From assembly GCF_014256275.1 (NCBI RefSeq), contig NZ_JACCFE010000002.1, positions 4,692,001 through 4,756,000 of the forward strand: a DNA stretch of 64,000 nucleotides, read 5' to 3'. The stretch comes from Rhodococcus sp. 4CII (GTDB lineage: Bacteria; Actinomycetota; Actinomycetes; Mycobacteriales; Mycobacteriaceae). Numbering within the stretch: the first letter of the stretch is position 1; each line of letters opens with the position of its first letter. The notes under the pieces were generated by a model that worked only from the letters and a program-made list of their open reading frames with translations, had not been told where the DNA came from and did no database searches. This document shows positions 18,011 through 27,005 of this stretch, piece by piece. The position numbers were made by a program, and so were the translations under genes.

Positions 18011-18151
18011 TCAACCGGGAGACGGGTTCGGGGGTGCATCCGTCCCCCGACTGCCATCCCCGGGATCGGCGAACATCGCCGTGATCCGGCTCAGGATCTC
18101 CGGAGTACTCAGCACTCGCGGGGTGGGAACCACGTGGCGGGGTGCGGTCAC
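18011..18151 (-). CDS. Small protein with EI-RI-AMFAD motif (paralog of 6808-6957)
   Basis: A 46-residue product read from GTG 18151 to TGA 18011. Its core LSTPEILSRITAMFAD matches the core of the small gene at 6808-6957 at about 11 of 16 positions, while the rest differs (Pro-rich C-terminus ending PNPSPG). I know no function. It is followed downstream by the three-helix-bundle gene on the same strand, after a 200-bp gap. Confidence 0.55.
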   Translation of the reverse strand: MTAPRHVVPTPRVLSTPEILSRITAMFADPGDGSRGTDAPPNPSPG

Positions 18152-18445
18152 ACAACGAGCTCGAGGTCGCTTCACGCGTCACCTCCCGGTCATGGGCGAT
18201 TGGCCAGGCAGGTCGGCTACGGAGGCGCACCCTTCCGGCACTTCCACTGTTCCAACCGCGTCGACCTCCCGAGTAGGGCACAAGGTCACCACCGGCTCCG
18301 GTGCCGTGCGGTCAAGACCTTCACTGTGTGCGCTCGGGCATCGGTGACCAGCCGGGTGGTCGAGCGCCGTCACTCCGCGCGTCATGATTGTGACCGCGGG
18401 TTCGTCGTGCTTGGCTGGATACCGGGACGCCCGTGAGGAGCCGAG

Positions 18446-18583
18446 ATGATGACCGAGCCGTTCACCGGTGTCGTCGACCGAGATATTCGCCGCTCGATCC
18501 CGGACCGGGTTCGTCACGAGCTTGTAGAAGCACTACGGGGCGTGCGGGATTCGTCCGGTCGCGCCGGGTCGAGGACGCGATGA
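18446..18583 (+). CDS. Small ORF coupled to the antiporter gene, sulfatase-like N-terminus
   Basis: A 45-residue ORF with GAGGAG before its ATG and a TGA that overlaps the antiporter ATG (ATGA). Its first 18 residues, MMTEPFTGVVDRDIRRSI, resemble the start of actinobacterial arylsulfatases as I remember them, but the sulfatase body is absent. It may be a leader ORF for translational coupling or the stump of a deleted gene. The region 18152-18445 before it shows no other gene. Confidence 0.35.
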   Translation: MMTEPFTGVVDRDIRRSIPDRVRHELVEALRGVRDSSGRAGSRTR

Positions 18584-19857
18584 CCTGGGCGTTACCGGCG
18601 ATCGCAGCGATGCTGCTCGCCTTCGCCGGGATCTCCCGGAAGGTCGCGGGCACCCCACTCACCGCGCCGATCGTCTTCACGGTCGGCGGGCTCGCGCTGG
18701 GAGCGGAGGGGCTGGGCCTGATCGACGTGGACGTGACGAGCGAGACGATCAAACTGCTCGCCGAGGTGACGCTCGCGCTGGTGCTCTTCGCCGATGCGTC
18801 GAGCGTCGACCTGTCCGCGCTTCGTCCCGAGATCGCGGTTCCCGCCCGACTTCTCGGGTTCGGCTTGCCGCTGACCATAGCTGCGGGCTTCGGTACCGCG
18901 GTGCTGCTGTTCGGCGACTTCGGGTGGCCGGAGGCGTTGCTGCTCGCGGTGATCCTGGCTCCGACGGATGCGGCGCTCGGGCAGGCGGTCGTGACGCTGC
19001 CCGCTCTACCGACGCGGGTGCGGCAGGGCCTCAATGTCGAGAGCGGGCTCAACGACGGCATCTGCGTGCCATTGTTCCTCGTCGTCCTCGCGATCGCGGG
19101 CGCCGAATCGGGGGCGATCGGTGGTGGCGCCGCCGCGCGCCTGGTCGCCGAGCAGATCGGCTACGGGATCCTTGCCGGGGTGGGAGCCGGGTCGGTCGCG
19201 GCGGTGATCGTGGTCGTCGCCGGCCGGCGCGGTGCGGTCGACCCGCTGTGGGTGCAGATCGTTCCGGTCGCCGCCGCCGTGCTCGCGTACACCGCCGCCG
19301 TTCCGCTCGGCGGGTCGGGTTTCATCGCGGCATTCGTCGGTGGCCTCGCGTTCGGCGCCATTCGCCGGCGGGCAGAGGGTGAGATCTCGCACCTGATCGA
19401 GGAGTCCGGTGATCTCTTCAACGCGGTGACGTTCATCGTCTTCGGCGCCGTGCTGCTCGGTCCCGCACTCGGCCATCTGTCATGGCGGGTGCTCGTCTAC
19501 GCGGCGCTCAGTCTGACCGTCGTGCGGATGGTGCCGGTGGCGTTGTCCCTCATCGGTCTGCACGCACGGTGGCCGACGGTTGCATTTCTCGGCTGGTTCG
19601 GACCCCGCGGCCTCGCGACCATCGTGTTCGTGGTCCTGATCGTCGAGGAATCCGGCGAACTCCCGCACGAAGACGTGCTGCTGACGACCGCGCTGGTCAC
19701 CATCGGGGCCTCGGTTCTCGCTCACGGACTGACCGCCGCGCCGCTCGCCGATCGTTACGCGGCGTGGTTCCGGGGGCATCCCCGGCCGGAGTCCCTTCAC
19801 CTCGAAGCGTCCGAGGGGGGACCGCGCGAGGTTGATTCTCGCGACGAAAGACCCTGA
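18580..19857 (+). CDS. Na+/H+ antiporter, CPA1 family
   Basis: A 425-residue membrane protein with about 12-13 hydrophobic segments. The CPA1 core is visible: LVLFADASSVDLSALR, AVILAPTDAALGQAVV (the transmembrane Asp that binds the ion), NVESGLNDGICVPLF and the later GWFGPRGLATIVF. It exchanges cytoplasmic Na+ or K+ for protons. ATG 18580 is chosen because GAGG lies five bases before it and a small upstream ORF ends on it. The C-terminal 40 residues are charged and cytoplasmic. Confidence 0.9.
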   Translation: MTWALPAIAAMLLAFAGISRKVAGTPLTAPIVFTVGGLALGAEGLGLIDVDVTSETIKLLAEVTLALVLFADASSVDLSALRPEIAVPARLLGFGLPLTIAAGFGTAVLLFGDFGWPEALLLAVILAPTDAALGQAVVTLPALPTRVRQGLNVESGLNDGICVPLFLVVLAIAGAESGAIGGGAAARLVAEQIGYGILAGVGAGSVAAVIVVVAGRRGAVDPLWVQIVPVAAAVLAYTAAVPLGGSGFIAAFVGGLAFGAIRRRAEGEISHLIEESGDLFNAVTFIVFGAVLLGPALGHLSWRVLVYAALSLTVVRMVPVALSLIGLHARWPTVAFLGWFGPRGLATIVFVVLIVEESGELPHEDVLLTTALVTIGASVLAHGLTAAPLADRYAAWFRGHPRPESLHLEASEGGPREVDSRDERP

Positions 19858-19951
19858 TCCTGTTCAGGCTGGCGGTCTGTGGGTACTCCCGGGTCGGACA
19901 GGATCGGCGCATCGTCGATCTCCGGCAACTGTGGAGCGGGGCGAAAGAGTG

Positions 19952-20368
19952 ATGAATCTGGTCAGCGGTACGGCACGGGTGGCGGCTGGGGCGGGTGGGG
20001 CCGCGACCGCGACCCTCGGCGCGATCGGCGGGGCTGCGGTCGGCGGTCTGCTCGGCAGCGTGAAAGGCGCGGCGGTGGGGGCTCAGGAGGGAGCCCGCCG
20101 CGGAAGTCACTCGACACCCGCAGCGGTGATGACCATGGGCGCGGTCGCGTTGAGCGGTGTGGTGCAGTGGCCGGTCGTGGCCGCTGTCGGTGGAACAGCG
20201 CTGGTACTCGACCAGCTGAAGCCGGGTACGCCGAAGCCCGGGACATCCGGCACCGAGAACGACGCGTCGGCGACTGCTTCCGAGGCCAAGGCGATCGCGC
20301 CCGCTCCCGAGGCGAAGGTGGTGACGCGCCGCGCGTCGGCGAAGCGGTCGGCTTCGTCGGCGCCCTGA
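19952..20368 (+). CDS. Small Gly/Ala-rich membrane protein
   Basis: A 138-residue protein. Residues 10-45 are a Gly/Ala-rich hydrophobic run with glycine-zipper spacing (AATATLGAIGGAAVGGLLGS), followed by a second hydrophobic segment (MTMGAVALSGVVQWPVVAAV) and a low-complexity Ala/Lys/Arg tail (RRASAKRSASSAP). It is likely membrane-bound with a basic tail. I cannot name it. The GerW-like gene at 20547 follows on the same strand, 178 bp later. Confidence 0.6.
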   Translation: MNLVSGTARVAAGAGGAATATLGAIGGAAVGGLLGSVKGAAVGAQEGARRGSHSTPAAVMTMGAVALSGVVQWPVVAAVGGTALVLDQLKPGTPKPGTSGTENDASATASEAKAIAPAPEAKVVTRRASAKRSASSAP

Positions 20369-20546
20369 CAGCCGGTCGGCGGGTTTCACCTGCCAGCCCC
20401 TCTGGCTCTGGGTGCTGTTCATACCGATCAGGATCTGGTCGATCACGGTGTTTTCTGCGCGACGGTCTTGCCGTTGGTCACGTTGACGGTCGTGCTGACG
20501 TGACTGCTGCGATGGCGGGCCAGGCGCTTCCACGAGGAGGATTCCA

Positions 20547-20846
20547 TTGCTGGTCTTCGGCGAGCCGTACGAGGCGGGTAACGGCACGGTGATCATCACT
20601 GTGTCGCGGAGTGGCTGGGGCCGTCGTCCGGAGTGTGCGGTCGGCATTTTCACCGTCACTACCGAGTGTGCGACGTGGACGCCGGCGATCGATACCAGTC
20701 GGCATGCGCTGATCGGGGTGTGTACAGGGTTCGCGGCGGCGGTGATCGGCACCGTCGCGGTTCTGCGGCGGCCGCCGTGGCCGGAGATGACCGAGCGGGT
20801 CATGATCGCGCTGGCGGACGCGCGGACGAGAAACGCACGCGAGTAG
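20547..20846 (+). CDS. GerW/YtfJ-like small membrane protein
   Basis: A 99-residue protein from TTG 20547, six bases after GAGGAGG. The order LVFGEPYEAGNGTVIITVSR, then VGIFTV and TWTPAIDTSR, then one hydrophobic helix (GVCTGFAAAVIGTVAVL) recalls the GerW/Spore_YtfJ family, but the N-terminal amphipathic part of that family is short here. Members are found in many non-sporulating actinobacteria, where their role is unclear. The TTG start and the weak upstream region make the N-terminus uncertain. Confidence 0.55.
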   Translation: MLVFGEPYEAGNGTVIITVSRSGWGRRPECAVGIFTVTTECATWTPAIDTSRHALIGVCTGFAAAVIGTVAVLRRPPWPEMTERVMIALADARTRNARE

Positions 20847-20898
20847 GGCCGGCTTGATCGGACGGTCGTCCGCGTCCGGAGTGGCTTGGTGTGGCGAC

Positions 20899-20918
20899 GA
20901 GTACCAGCAGGTGTACTC
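20899..20918. promoter_or_regulatory. Inverted repeat before the YhdH-type reductase gene
   Basis: GAGTAC, eight bases, GTACTC lies about 104 bp before the reductase start at 21022, in an otherwise empty 175-bp gap. It may be an operator; no regulator gene is adjacent. Confidence 0.3.
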
Positions 20919-21021
20919 AGAGTTGCATGTAAATCGTCGCGGCTCGGCTCGCTCAGGCGCCCGAGGGTCGCTTCTGTACCGTGAGTGAATTGCCCCACCC
21001 CGAGGTCAGGAGAGCACGCTG

Positions 21022-22014
21022 ATGAAAAACTTCACCGCCTGGATCGCACGTGAGAGCGAGGGAGCCATCGGCCTCTCTCAGGAGACGGTCGACGAATCGT
21101 TCCTGCCTCAGGGTGAGGTCACGATCCAGGTCGAGTACTCGAGCGTGAACTACAAGGACGCGCTCGCGCTCACGCCGAAGGGCGGGGTGGTGCGCGAGTA
21201 CCCCATCGTCCCCGGGATCGACGTCGCGGGCACCGTCGTCGAGTCGCAGTCGCCGGAATTCGCGGTCGGCGACGCGGTCGTCGCCCACGGTTACGACATC
21301 GGAACCGCCCGCCACGGCGGGTACGCGCAGTTCGCCCGCGTCCCGGCCGACTGGGTGGTGAAACTCGACGGCATGTCCACCCGCACCGCCGCCGCGATCG
21401 GGACCGCCGGTTTCACGGCCGCGATGAGCGTGGAGGCGCTGCTGTCCCGCGGAGTCGCGCCGGGCGACGGTCCGGTGCTCGTGACCGGTGCGAGCGGCGG
21501 GGTCGGCACCGTCGCCGTCGACCTGCTGTCCGCGGCCGGGTTCGAGGTGGTCGCGTCCAGCGGAAAGCCGGAAAAGGCGGACCTGCTCACCCAGCTGGGC
21601 GCGAGCACGGTCATCGGACGCCTCCCCGAGCCCGACACGAAACCGCGGCCGCTCGGCAAAGCGCAGTGGGCCGCCGCGGTGGACTGCGTCGGCGGCGCCA
21701 CCCTCGCGCACGTGCTGAGCACCATCGAATACGGCGGTGCCGTGGCGGCGAGCGGACTGACCGGCGGGCCGAAGTTGGAGACCACGGTCCTGCCGTTCAT
21801 CCTGCGCGGGGTCAGCCTGCTCGGGATCGACTCCGTCCAGTACCCCATTGCGCAGCGGCGCCGCCTGTGGGGCCGGCTCGCGTCCGACCTCGCGCCCACC
21901 CGCCTCGAGTCGATCACCCACGAGGTTCCGATCACCGACGTCGTGTCCGTGATCGACCAGGTGCGGGCCGGGACCTACTCGGGCCGTGCGGTCTGTGCGC
22001 TGCCGCGCCCGTGA
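21022..22014 (+). CDS. YhdH/AcuI-type quinone oxidoreductase (acryloyl-CoA reductase-like)
   Basis: A 330-residue medium-chain dehydrogenase without the zinc-binding residues. The N-terminal domain has EYSSVNYKDALAL and PGIDVAGTV; the NADPH-binding motif is VTGASGGVGTVAVDLL; the segment IGTAGFTAAMSVEAL and the GIDSVQYPI block are typical of the YhdH/YhfP group. AcuI members reduce acryloyl-CoA to propionyl-CoA with NADPH. The ATG is preceded by GGAGAG. The gene stands alone and ends inside a long hairpin shared with the opposing carboxylase gene. Confidence 0.88.
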   Translation: MKNFTAWIARESEGAIGLSQETVDESFLPQGEVTIQVEYSSVNYKDALALTPKGGVVREYPIVPGIDVAGTVVESQSPEFAVGDAVVAHGYDIGTARHGGYAQFARVPADWVVKLDGMSTRTAAAIGTAGFTAAMSVEALLSRGVAPGDGPVLVTGASGGVGTVAVDLLSAAGFEVVASSGKPEKADLLTQLGASTVIGRLPEPDTKPRPLGKAQWAAAVDCVGGATLAHVLSTIEYGGAVAASGLTGGPKLETTVLPFILRGVSLLGIDSVQYPIAQRRRLWGRLASDLAPTRLESITHEVPITDVVSVIDQVRAGTYSGRAVCALPRP

Positions 22015-22051
22015 GTGCTTGTAACCTCCCGCGGTTACAAGTACTCACGGG
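22008..22051. terminator. Bidirectional hairpin terminator between convergent genes
   Basis: A 19-bp stem with one mismatch: CCCGTGAGTGCTTGTAACC, loop TCCCGC, then GGTTACAAGTACTCACGGG. The stop codon of the reductase lies in the left arm and the stop codon of the carboxylase, on the other strand, lies in the right arm. There is no T run. Confidence 0.75.
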
Positions 22052-25000
22052 CGGCGAAGGCGCACAACCCAGGCACGGGTATCCGCAGGATCGATCACGT
22101 CGTCGAGTTCGAAGATCGTCGCCGCGTTGAGCGCCTTCCCGTGCTGGTAGGCGGCGTCGACGAGCTCGGCGAACGCCGCATCGCGTTCGACCGGGTCGTC
22201 GACCGCCTCGAGTTCCTTCCGGAACCCGAGGCGCACCGCGCCTTCGAGTCCCATGGCCCCGATCTCCCCGGTCGGCCACGCGACCGTGAACTCGGAGGCG
22301 TGGAAGGACCCACCCGCCATGGCCATCGCACCGAGGCCGTACCCCTTGCGCAGGATGACGGTTCCGTAGGGCACCGTCATCCGTGCGCCCGCGACGAACA
22401 ACCTGCCGAACCGGCGGACCGTGGCCTCCTTCTCCGAGTCGGGACCGACCATGAATCCCGGTGTGTCGCACAGCGAGACCACCGGCAGGCCGAACGATTC
22501 GCACAGCTCCAGGAAGTGCGCCATCTTGTCGGCCGCGACCGCGTCGATCGCGCCGCCGAGGTGGTGGCTGCTGTTCGCGACGAGACCGTACGGCGCCCCC
22601 TCGACCCGGATCAGCGCGGTGACGATGCCGACGCCGTGGTCGCGGCGTAGTTCGAGGACCGAGCCGACGTCGGCGATGGACTCCACCGCACTGCGAACGT
22701 CGTAGGCGCGCAACCGGTTCTCCGGGACGACGTGCCGGGCCAGCCGTTCGTCGGGGGCTTCCCAGTCGGGGAGCACCCCTTGGAAGTACGACAGGTATGT
22801 CTTCGCCAGTTCGACGGCATGCGCCTCGTCGCGGGCGAGCAGATCGATCACGCCGTTGCGCCGCTGCACGTCGACCGGACCGATGTCCTCCGGCCGGTAC
22901 ACGCCCAACCCGCCGCCCTCCACCATCGCCGGACCGCCCATGCCGATGTTCGCGTCGGGGGTGGCGATGAGGACGTCGCAGACCCCGGCCAGGGCGGCGT
23001 TGCCGGCGAAGCAGCGGCCCGAGACGATTGACACCAGCGGGACCTTGCCGTTGAGCGCCGCCAGCGACCGGAAGGTGTTCAGGTCCAGGCCTGCAGCGGG
23101 ACCGGCGTCGGTGTCGCCGGGGCGTCCGCCGCCGCCCTCGGCGAACAGGACGACCGGAACCTGTTTGCGGCCGGCGAGTTCGATCACCCGGTCCGTCTTG
23201 GCGTGGTTGCGCATGCCCTGGGTTCCGGCGAGCACCGTGTAGTCGTACGACAGCACCACGGCCTGGGAATCCTGCGGGCCGAACACGTCGCCGTTGATTG
23301 CGGCGAGGCCGGCGACGAGACCGTCGGCCGGGGTGTTCTCGATCAGGTCCTGCTCGGAGCGGCGACTGCGCTGCGCGGCGAGAACGAGGGGTCCGTACTC
23401 GACGAAGCTGCCGGGGTCGACCAGATCCTCGATGTTCGCGCGCGCGCTTCGCCGGCCGAGCGTCGCCCGCTTCGCGATCGCGGCGGGCCGGGCGGCGTCG
23501 AGGGTGACCTCGTGCCGCTGCCGGATCTCTGCCAGATCCGCGCGCTCACGATCCAGATCGATCGCGCTGTCGGCGACGTCGCCGGCCTCCGACCCGGAGC
23601 GGCGAATCACGACCAGCGGATCGCCGGCGTTGACTGTCTGCCCGGGCGACACCAGATTCCGCTCGACCACCGCGCCCGCCGGGGCCGCGATCACGTGCTG
23701 CATTTTCATGGCCTCGAGCACCACGAGCTGAGCACCGGACTCCACACCGGTGCCCTCGGTGGCCGTCTCGACCACGGTCCCCGCCAGATGCGCGCGCAGC
23801 ACGTCCTCGCCGGCCCGCAACTCGAGTGCCTCCGACGCCACCTCCGCCGGCTGGTGCGCGTGCACAGCGTCGACGAGCGAGCCCATCCGCTCGGCGAGAT
23901 AGTCGGTGCCGACGACGCCGTCGGCGAAGCCGGGATCGGTCAGAATCGCCCGCAGGAAACCGATGTTGGTGGGGACGCCCTCGACGACGAACTCGGCGAG
24001 CGCCGCCTCCGCCTTACGCGCGGCGGCCGGGAACGATGCGCCGCGCGAATGGACGATCACCTTCGCGAGCAGCGAGTCGTACCGCGGGCTCGGCGACAGC
24101 CCCGGCCGGCCGTAGGTGTCCACCCGCACCCCCGGACCCGTCGGCGGGGAGAACACGGACAGGGTGCCCGCGGCCGGGACTGCCTGACCGTCGGGGCGCA
24201 TCGTCTCCATGTTGACCCTGGCCTGGATGGCGATCCCGCGGGCGGCAGCGGGAGTGCCGGACGTCTCGAGTCCGGTGGCGCCCACCCCGTCCGGCAGCGA
24301 CAGGTCGTCGAAGTCCGCTCCCCGGGCGATGCCGATCTGTACGGCGACGAGGTCCACTCCCGTCACCTCCTCGGTGACCGTGTGTTCCACCTGAATTCGC
24401 GGATTCACCTCCAGAAAGACGAAACCGTCGGCGGAGACCAGGAATTCGACGGTGGCGAGCCCCCGATATCCGACACCGGCGCACAGTCGGGCGGCGGCCT
24501 CGTGCAGTTCGCTGCGCAGGCCGGGGTCGAGCCGCTGCGCGGGTGCGATCTCGACCAGTTTCTGGTGGCGGCGCTGCACGCTGCAGTCGCGGTCGCCGAC
24601 GGCCAGGGCCCGCGTCGTGCCCGACTGCGGCGCCGCCACCACCTGCACCTCGATGTGGCGGGCACCGTCGAGGAGTTCCTCGGCGAACAGCGCCGGGTTG
24701 CCGAACCCGAGCGTGGCCTCGGACGCGCACAGCCGGTATGCCTCGTCCACCTGATCCGCGCTGCGGACGGCTCGGATGCCGCGGCCGCCGCCGCCCGCGA
24801 GGGCCTTGATCATGATGCCGGCCGGGTGGTCCGCGAAGAACGCGCGGACACCGTCGACGTCGGTGGGTCCGTTCGTGGCCGCGAGCACCGGCACCTTTGC
24901 GGCGACGGCGGCCTCGCGGGCCGACGACTTGTCGCCGAAGATGTCGAGCACCTCGGGGCTCGGACCCACGAAGGCCAGCCCGGCCTCCGCACACGCTCGG

Positions 25001-25266
25001 GCGAAATCGGCGTTCTCGCTGAGGAATCCGTATCCGGGATGCACCGCGGTGGCCCCGAATTCGGCGGCCGCGGCGAGCATGGCGCGAGGATCCAGGTATG
25101 CGGACGGGCCCGAACCGATGAGCGCGACCGCCTCGGTCGCCGCGCGCACGTGCGGACTGTCCGCGTCGTCCTCCGCATAGACGGCGATGGTGTCGACCGA
25201 CATCTCCTCGGCGGTGCGGATGATGCGGAGCGCGATCTCGCCGCGATTGGCGACCAGCAGGGTCAC
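22045..25266 (-). CDS. Single-chain biotin-dependent acyl-CoA carboxylase
   Basis: A 1073-residue protein that fuses all parts of an acyl-CoA carboxylase. Residues 1-450 are biotin carboxylase (LLVANRGEIALRIIR, HPGYGFLSENADFA, an ATP-grasp GGGGRGIR loop, FLEVNPRIQVEHTVTE). A biotin carrier segment with VLEAMKMQHV follows near 520. The rest is carboxyltransferase (GRCFAGNAALAG, ANIGMGGPAMVEGGG, SLCDTPGFMVG). It adds CO2 to an acyl-CoA using ATP. The GTG start overlaps the CoA-ligase stop (GTGA), with GAGGAG upstream, so ligase and carboxylase are made together. The acyl substrate is not evident; an imported acid activated by the ligase is likely. Confidence 0.93.
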   Translation of the reverse strand: MTLLVANRGEIALRIIRTAEEMSVDTIAVYAEDDADSPHVRAATEAVALIGSGPSAYLDPRAMLAAAAEFGATAVHPGYGFLSENADFARACAEAGLAFVGPSPEVLDIFGDKSSAREAAVAAKVPVLAATNGPTDVDGVRAFFADHPAGIMIKALAGGGGRGIRAVRSADQVDEAYRLCASEATLGFGNPALFAEELLDGARHIEVQVVAAPQSGTTRALAVGDRDCSVQRRHQKLVEIAPAQRLDPGLRSELHEAAARLCAGVGYRGLATVEFLVSADGFVFLEVNPRIQVEHTVTEEVTGVDLVAVQIGIARGADFDDLSLPDGVGATGLETSGTPAAARGIAIQARVNMETMRPDGQAVPAAGTLSVFSPPTGPGVRVDTYGRPGLSPSPRYDSLLAKVIVHSRGASFPAAARKAEAALAEFVVEGVPTNIGFLRAILTDPGFADGVVGTDYLAERMGSLVDAVHAHQPAEVASEALELRAGEDVLRAHLAGTVVETATEGTGVESGAQLVVLEAMKMQHVIAAPAGAVVERNLVSPGQTVNAGDPLVVIRRSGSEAGDVADSAIDLDRERADLAEIRQRHEVTLDAARPAAIAKRATLGRRSARANIEDLVDPGSFVEYGPLVLAAQRSRRSEQDLIENTPADGLVAGLAAINGDVFGPQDSQAVVLSYDYTVLAGTQGMRNHAKTDRVIELAGRKQVPVVLFAEGGGGRPGDTDAGPAAGLDLNTFRSLAALNGKVPLVSIVSGRCFAGNAALAGVCDVLIATPDANIGMGGPAMVEGGGLGVYRPEDIGPVDVQRRNGVIDLLARDEAHAVELAKTYLSYFQGVLPDWEAPDERLARHVVPENRLRAYDVRSAVESIADVGSVLELRRDHGVGIVTALIRVEGAPYGLVANSSHHLGGAIDAVAADKMAHFLELCESFGLPVVSLCDTPGFMVGPDSEKEATVRRFGRLFVAGARMTVPYGTVILRKGYGLGAMAMAGGSFHASEFTVAWPTGEIGAMGLEGAVRLGFRKELEAVDDPVERDAAFAELVDAAYQHGKALNAATIFELDDVIDPADTRAWVVRLRRP

Positions 25267-26972
25267 TTGTACTCCTCGGCCAGGGCGAACAGGTCGGCCT
25301 TGCGGACCTTCCCCGTCGCCGTCATGGGTAGGGCGTCGAGCACCTCGACGGTGGGAACCTTGTAGGTGGCCATGTTCTGGGCCGCCCAATTCCGCAGTTC
25401 GTCGCCCGACACCTGACGGTCGGGCAGGAGTTGGACGAAGGCGAACGGCACCTGGCCCCTGTCCGGATCGGGCTTCGGGACCACCGCCGCCGCCGAAATG
25501 TCGGGATGCAGCAGGAGCAGCGCCTCGACCTCGGACGGGAACACGCTCATCCCGTTGGTCTTGATCATCTCCTTGTTGCGGGCCAGATAGTGCAGTGCGC
25601 CTTTGCTGTTGAGCTTGCCGACGTCGCCGGTCTGGAGCCAGCCGTCGCGGAGTGCGTCGGCGGTGGCGTCGGGCTTGCCGTAGTAGCCGGTGAGCAGCGA
25701 CGGACTGCGGACGATGATCTGCCCGGGTTGCCCCACCGGCACGGGCGCCCCGGCCTCGTCGACGATCAGTACGTCGGTCCCCGGAACCGGAAGTCCGCAG
25801 AACACGGGTTCGCTGAGCAGGTCTTCGTCGTCGTTCTGGAAACCGAGCGTGATGGTGTCGGCGGTGTGCGTCTCTGTCATCCCGTAGCTGGCCTCGCGCA
25901 GTACGTGTCCGGTGGCGTCGCGCCAGCGGCGGCGAATCGCCGGGTCGAGTTTGAGCACGAACGACACGGCCATCGCGTTGTCGAGGGTGGAGAAGTCGCG
26001 GCGGGTGAAACCGGGCAGATCCATCAGTTCCACATAGTTGTCGACCGTCCCCACCATCGATGTCACACCACGACTTTCGACGAGCGCCGCCGCGGCCTCC
26101 GGGTCCCAGCGGGTGAGGAGTACGACGGTGCCGCCGTTGATCAGCGGGTACAGGATGCCGAAGTCCTCGCCGGCGATCCAGAAGATGGGCAGGAACCCGA
26201 GGACGACCGGGGGAGCCTCGCCCACCTGGCGGCCGCCGGCCAGTGTCGCGGTGGCGGCGGTGTAGACCATGTGCGCCTGCGTGTGTGCGCAGCCCTTCGG
26301 CATCCCGGTGGTGCCGCCGGTGTAGTTCAACGCCGCCAGCGCGTCGGGATCCATCGGAATCGGCTCGGCACGAGGAGAATCCATGATCTGTGCCCAGTCG
26401 GTGGTCATGGCCGCGAGGGGAAACGGCGGCGGGACGCTGGGGTCGGCCGGCAGCAGGTCCGACAGGGCGGTGACCGCGACGTGCCGCAACGCTGTCTGGT
26501 CGCGCACGGAGTCGACCATGGCCGCGAAGGAGTCCTGGGTCAATAGGATCTCGACGCCGGCGTCGCCGAGTTCGTACACGAGTTCGTGCTCCCGGAACAA
26601 CGGGTTGATCGGGACGTGCACCGCGCCGATCTTGAGGATCCCCAGCATGGCGATGTGGAACTGCGGACAGTTCGCCAGGTGCACGCCGATGCGGTCGCCG
26701 GCCGTCGCGCCCCGCTGCCCGAGCCAGCCGGCGAAGCGATCCGACAACTCGTCGAGTTCGGCGTAGGTGATGTCGCGGCCGTAGAAGTCGATCGCGACCG
26801 TGCACGGTCGTTCCGTCGCCCAGTGCCGCAGATAGTCGACGACGGTGCGGCCTTCGATCGGGTACTCGACGGTCCGCGGGACCTGCGGTGGCCATGCGGC
26901 GTCCTGCAGTCGTCGTATCTCGGCGAGGGCCGAGTCCAGTACCGTGGGCACGCTCGAAGGCGAAATGGGCAT
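25263..26972 (-). CDS. Acyl-CoA synthetase (AMP-forming)
   Basis: A 569-residue adenylate-forming ligase that activates a carboxylic acid to its CoA thioester with ATP. Motifs: the P-loop-like LNYTGGTTGMPKG, YGMTETHT, GWLQTGDVGKL and the C-terminal catalytic Lys in TATGKVRKADL. It is the second gene of a tetR-ligase-carboxylase operon and overlaps the carboxylase by 4 bp. The substrate is unknown; the partnership with a carboxylase suggests a branched or otherwise blocked acid that must be carboxylated before breakdown. Confidence 0.92.
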   Translation of the reverse strand: MPISPSSVPTVLDSALAEIRRLQDAAWPPQVPRTVEYPIEGRTVVDYLRHWATERPCTVAIDFYGRDITYAELDELSDRFAGWLGQRGATAGDRIGVHLANCPQFHIAMLGILKIGAVHVPINPLFREHELVYELGDAGVEILLTQDSFAAMVDSVRDQTALRHVAVTALSDLLPADPSVPPPFPLAAMTTDWAQIMDSPRAEPIPMDPDALAALNYTGGTTGMPKGCAHTQAHMVYTAATATLAGGRQVGEAPPVVLGFLPIFWIAGEDFGILYPLINGGTVVLLTRWDPEAAAALVESRGVTSMVGTVDNYVELMDLPGFTRRDFSTLDNAMAVSFVLKLDPAIRRRWRDATGHVLREASYGMTETHTADTITLGFQNDDEDLLSEPVFCGLPVPGTDVLIVDEAGAPVPVGQPGQIIVRSPSLLTGYYGKPDATADALRDGWLQTGDVGKLNSKGALHYLARNKEMIKTNGMSVFPSEVEALLLLHPDISAAAVVPKPDPDRGQVPFAFVQLLPDRQVSGDELRNWAAQNMATYKVPTVEVLDALPMTATGKVRKADLFALAEEYK

Positions 26973-27005
26973 ACCGAACTCCCGATTCTGTGCGGATTGT
27001 CCTTG

